From positions 1-7,834 of the forward strand of contig JAJZNY010000033.1 of assembly GCA_021852245.1 (NCBI GenBank): a stretch of DNA of 7,834 nt, given 5' to 3'. Shown piece after piece: positions 6,906 to 7,834 of the stretch; position 1 is the stretch's first letter, and each line of letters begins with the position of its first letter. This DNA is from Planctomycetota bacterium. Lineage in GTDB: Bacteria; Planctomycetota; Phycisphaerae; WQYP01. Under the pieces are notes generated by a model. That model did no database searches. It saw only the letters and a program-made list of their open reading frames with translations, and was not told the origin of the DNA. Both the position numbers and the translations under genes were made by a program.

Positions 6906-7781
6906 TTACTGTCTGCCGCTCTGGACGATATCATCGCCCGTGAAAAACGTTCCATCCGGGCCGGCACTGACCAATAAAAAGGTATTGCTGCCGAGAATCG
7001 CCTGCCCGGCCACCGTCATGTCCGCGTTTGACGAGCCACTGCCGGTGGTCGCCCCCAGCAGGGCCAGGAACGCCGTATCGGATGTGCTGAAGCCGGCGGC
7101 GCCCCCCGGTGCAGCGCTGTCGTCGGCCATATTAAAAATATCATCGGCGGTGGTCGGGCTGGTATAGTTCATGATGGTGGTTCCCACCGGCGCGGGGGAC
7201 ATATCCGGCGTGTAATAGAGAATCGGCATGGCCGCCGCGCTCTGGGGGGGGAACGAATCGCCGAAATAGTAGACGCCGGAACTCGTATTCCCGCCGCCCG
7301 GCGGGGCATCCGGCGTGATCGAACTTGCGGTAAGCGAAACATACGGGCCGTAAACCTGCGGCGAGCCGGACATCGAAAAACCTTTATAGGCCTGAATTCC
7401 GGCGGGGGTTCCCGTATTTCCCTCACCTGCGCCGTCGCCTCCCGCGCCGCCCGGTTCAAAACCGAGCAGGGCTTCAGCCAGATAGTCGTAGGCGGCATGC
7501 TGGGGGATCGCAAAGCCGCCATTGTTATAAATTGTCTGGCCTCGCACGGCCGACGACGGAGGATACATATTAAAATCGGTGTGATATTGCTCCAATGCGA
7601 TGCTGATGGTGGACATGGTGCTTTCGGTGGCGGAGACATATCCGTTTTTCTGGGCCAGAAGCAACGCCGGCAGCAAAATTCCAATCAGCAAGGCGATAAT
7701 CGCGATCACCACGAGCAGTTCGATCAGGGTAAAACCGCGGCGAAGTCGGAAAAACAGCTTGGACGCTTTGCCGTGCATCAT
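6906..7781 (-). CDS. GspG-like major pseudopilin, type II secretion-like (291 aa)
   Basis: Predicted secreted pilin-like subunit that would form the pseudopilus shaft, anchored in the inner membrane until assembly. The 16-residue basic leader (K5, K8, R12, R14, R15) ends in G16 | F17-T-L-I-E21, a prepilin peptidase site with the conserved Glu at mature position 5. A hydrophobic helix follows, to about residue 43. Residues 58-76 (ISIALEQYHTDFNMYPPSS) match the GspG pattern 'AL..Y..D.g.YP', and residues 272-286 (SAGPDGTFFTGDDIV) match the GspG C-terminal loop that binds calcium in characterised homologues. Typical GspG is about 140 aa; the extra length is a Gly/Ser/Pro-rich middle section (about 105-255). 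The start is either ATG of ATGATG (7781 or 7778); both overlap the upstream stop. Only a G-run serves as a weak ribosome-binding site. The protein has just four lysines. The call as G rather than another prepilin-type protein rests on the two motifs and on gene order. Confidence 0.85.
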   Translation of the reverse strand: MMHGKASKLFFRLRRGFTLIELLVVIAIIALLIGILLPALLLAQKNGYVSATESTMSTISIALEQYHTDFNMYPPSSAVRGQTIYNNGGFAIPQHAAYDYLAEALLGFEPGGAGGDGAGEGNTGTPAGIQAYKGFSMSGSPQVYGPYVSLTASSITPDAPPGGGNTSSGVYYFGDSFPPQSAAAMPILYYTPDMSPAPVGTTIMNYTSPTTADDIFNMADDSAAPGGAAGFSTSDTAFLALLGATTGSGSSNADMTVAGQAILGSNTFLLVSAGPDGTFFTGDDIVQSGRQ

Positions 7782-7834
7782 TGCCCCCCCGCCACCACAA
7801 TGTCATCCGACTGCGTGATGGTGCTGTTGGCGAT
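7778..7834 (-). CDS. 3' end of an upstream gene, possibly a second GspG-like pseudopilin (partial)
   Basis: Only the last 18 codons and a TGA stop are in the window; the gene runs in from the right edge. The visible tail is IANSTITQSDDIVVAGGQ. Its DDIV followed by a short Gly/Gln-ending tail matches the end of the next gene (GDDIVQSGRQ), where it belongs to a GspG-type C-terminal 'S-A-G-P-D-G...DDI' motif. The two genes may therefore be tandem paralogues, but 18 residues cannot prove this. The stop overlaps the next start (ATGATG, where TGA shares bases with both possible ATGs), so the two are translationally coupled in one operon. A run of seven G (minus strand, 7784-7790) lies in its last codons and also sits where the next gene's ribosome-binding site would be. 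Confidence 0.7.
   Translation of the reverse strand: MANSTITQSDDIVVAGGQ

Noticed and set aside
6906..7781. DUF1559-type (H-X9-DG) planctomycete pilin
   Set aside because: The leader is similar, but the body has the GspG pattern 'AL.QY..D...YP' and the GspG-type C-terminal SAGPDG...DDI. I see no H-X9-DG motif at the C-terminus.

Overview
The window is one minus-strand operon of pseudopilin-type genes, read from the right end to the left. It is followed at the far left by about 290 bases of repeat-rich non-coding DNA. Five complete genes and the 3' end of a sixth fill positions 291-7834 almost without gaps. Four of the five complete genes begin with a classical type IV prepilin leader (short basic leader, then G/A | F-[TS]-L-x-E and a hydrophobic helix). 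The fifth has the E5-less leader typical of GspK. By order and sequence character they match the type II secretion minor-pseudopilin series G-H-I-J-K: G-like (6906-7781), H-like (5981-6865), I-like (5166-5984), J-like (3766-5166) and K-like (291-3743). The partial gene at the right edge (7778-7834) ends in a DDIV tail like that of the G-like protein, so it may be a second G-type pilin in tandem.

The style of the leaders (FTLIELLVVIAIIALL and similar), the G+C-rich DNA, the greatly enlarged pseudopilins and the dispersed 'ccgcag..gcagagg' repeats suggest a Planctomycetota-like bacterium (Phycisphaerae or a relative) or another PVC-group member. This is an inference from sequence style; no marker gene is present.

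The genes are tightly coupled. The last complete junctions are ATGA (partial gene/G, H/I) or TGATG (I/J) overlaps, G/H is separated by about 40 bases, and J/K by 22 bases carrying a perfect AAGGAGG ribosome-binding site. In the canonical type II system, G forms the shaft and H, I, J and K are minor; I-J-K form the tip complex that primes assembly and probably contacts substrate. Here the proteins are about two to four times the usual size, and the two tip proteins appear to carry added domains. J has a CBM5/12-like chitin/carbohydrate-binding module just after its N-terminal helix, and K (1150 aa) has a lamin-tail-like immunoglobulin-fold domain between two GspK-type halves. This suggests a decorated pseudopilus tip for binding polysaccharide or surface ligands. 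That is the most interesting possibility in the window. No ATPase, secretin or inner-membrane platform gene is present here.

Positions 1-290 contain no gene that I can support. They hold at least five distinct inverted or tandem repeat structures, several of which look like dispersed intergenic elements. No convincing intrinsic terminator was found; a perfect hairpin without a U-tract spans the stop codon of the K-like gene.
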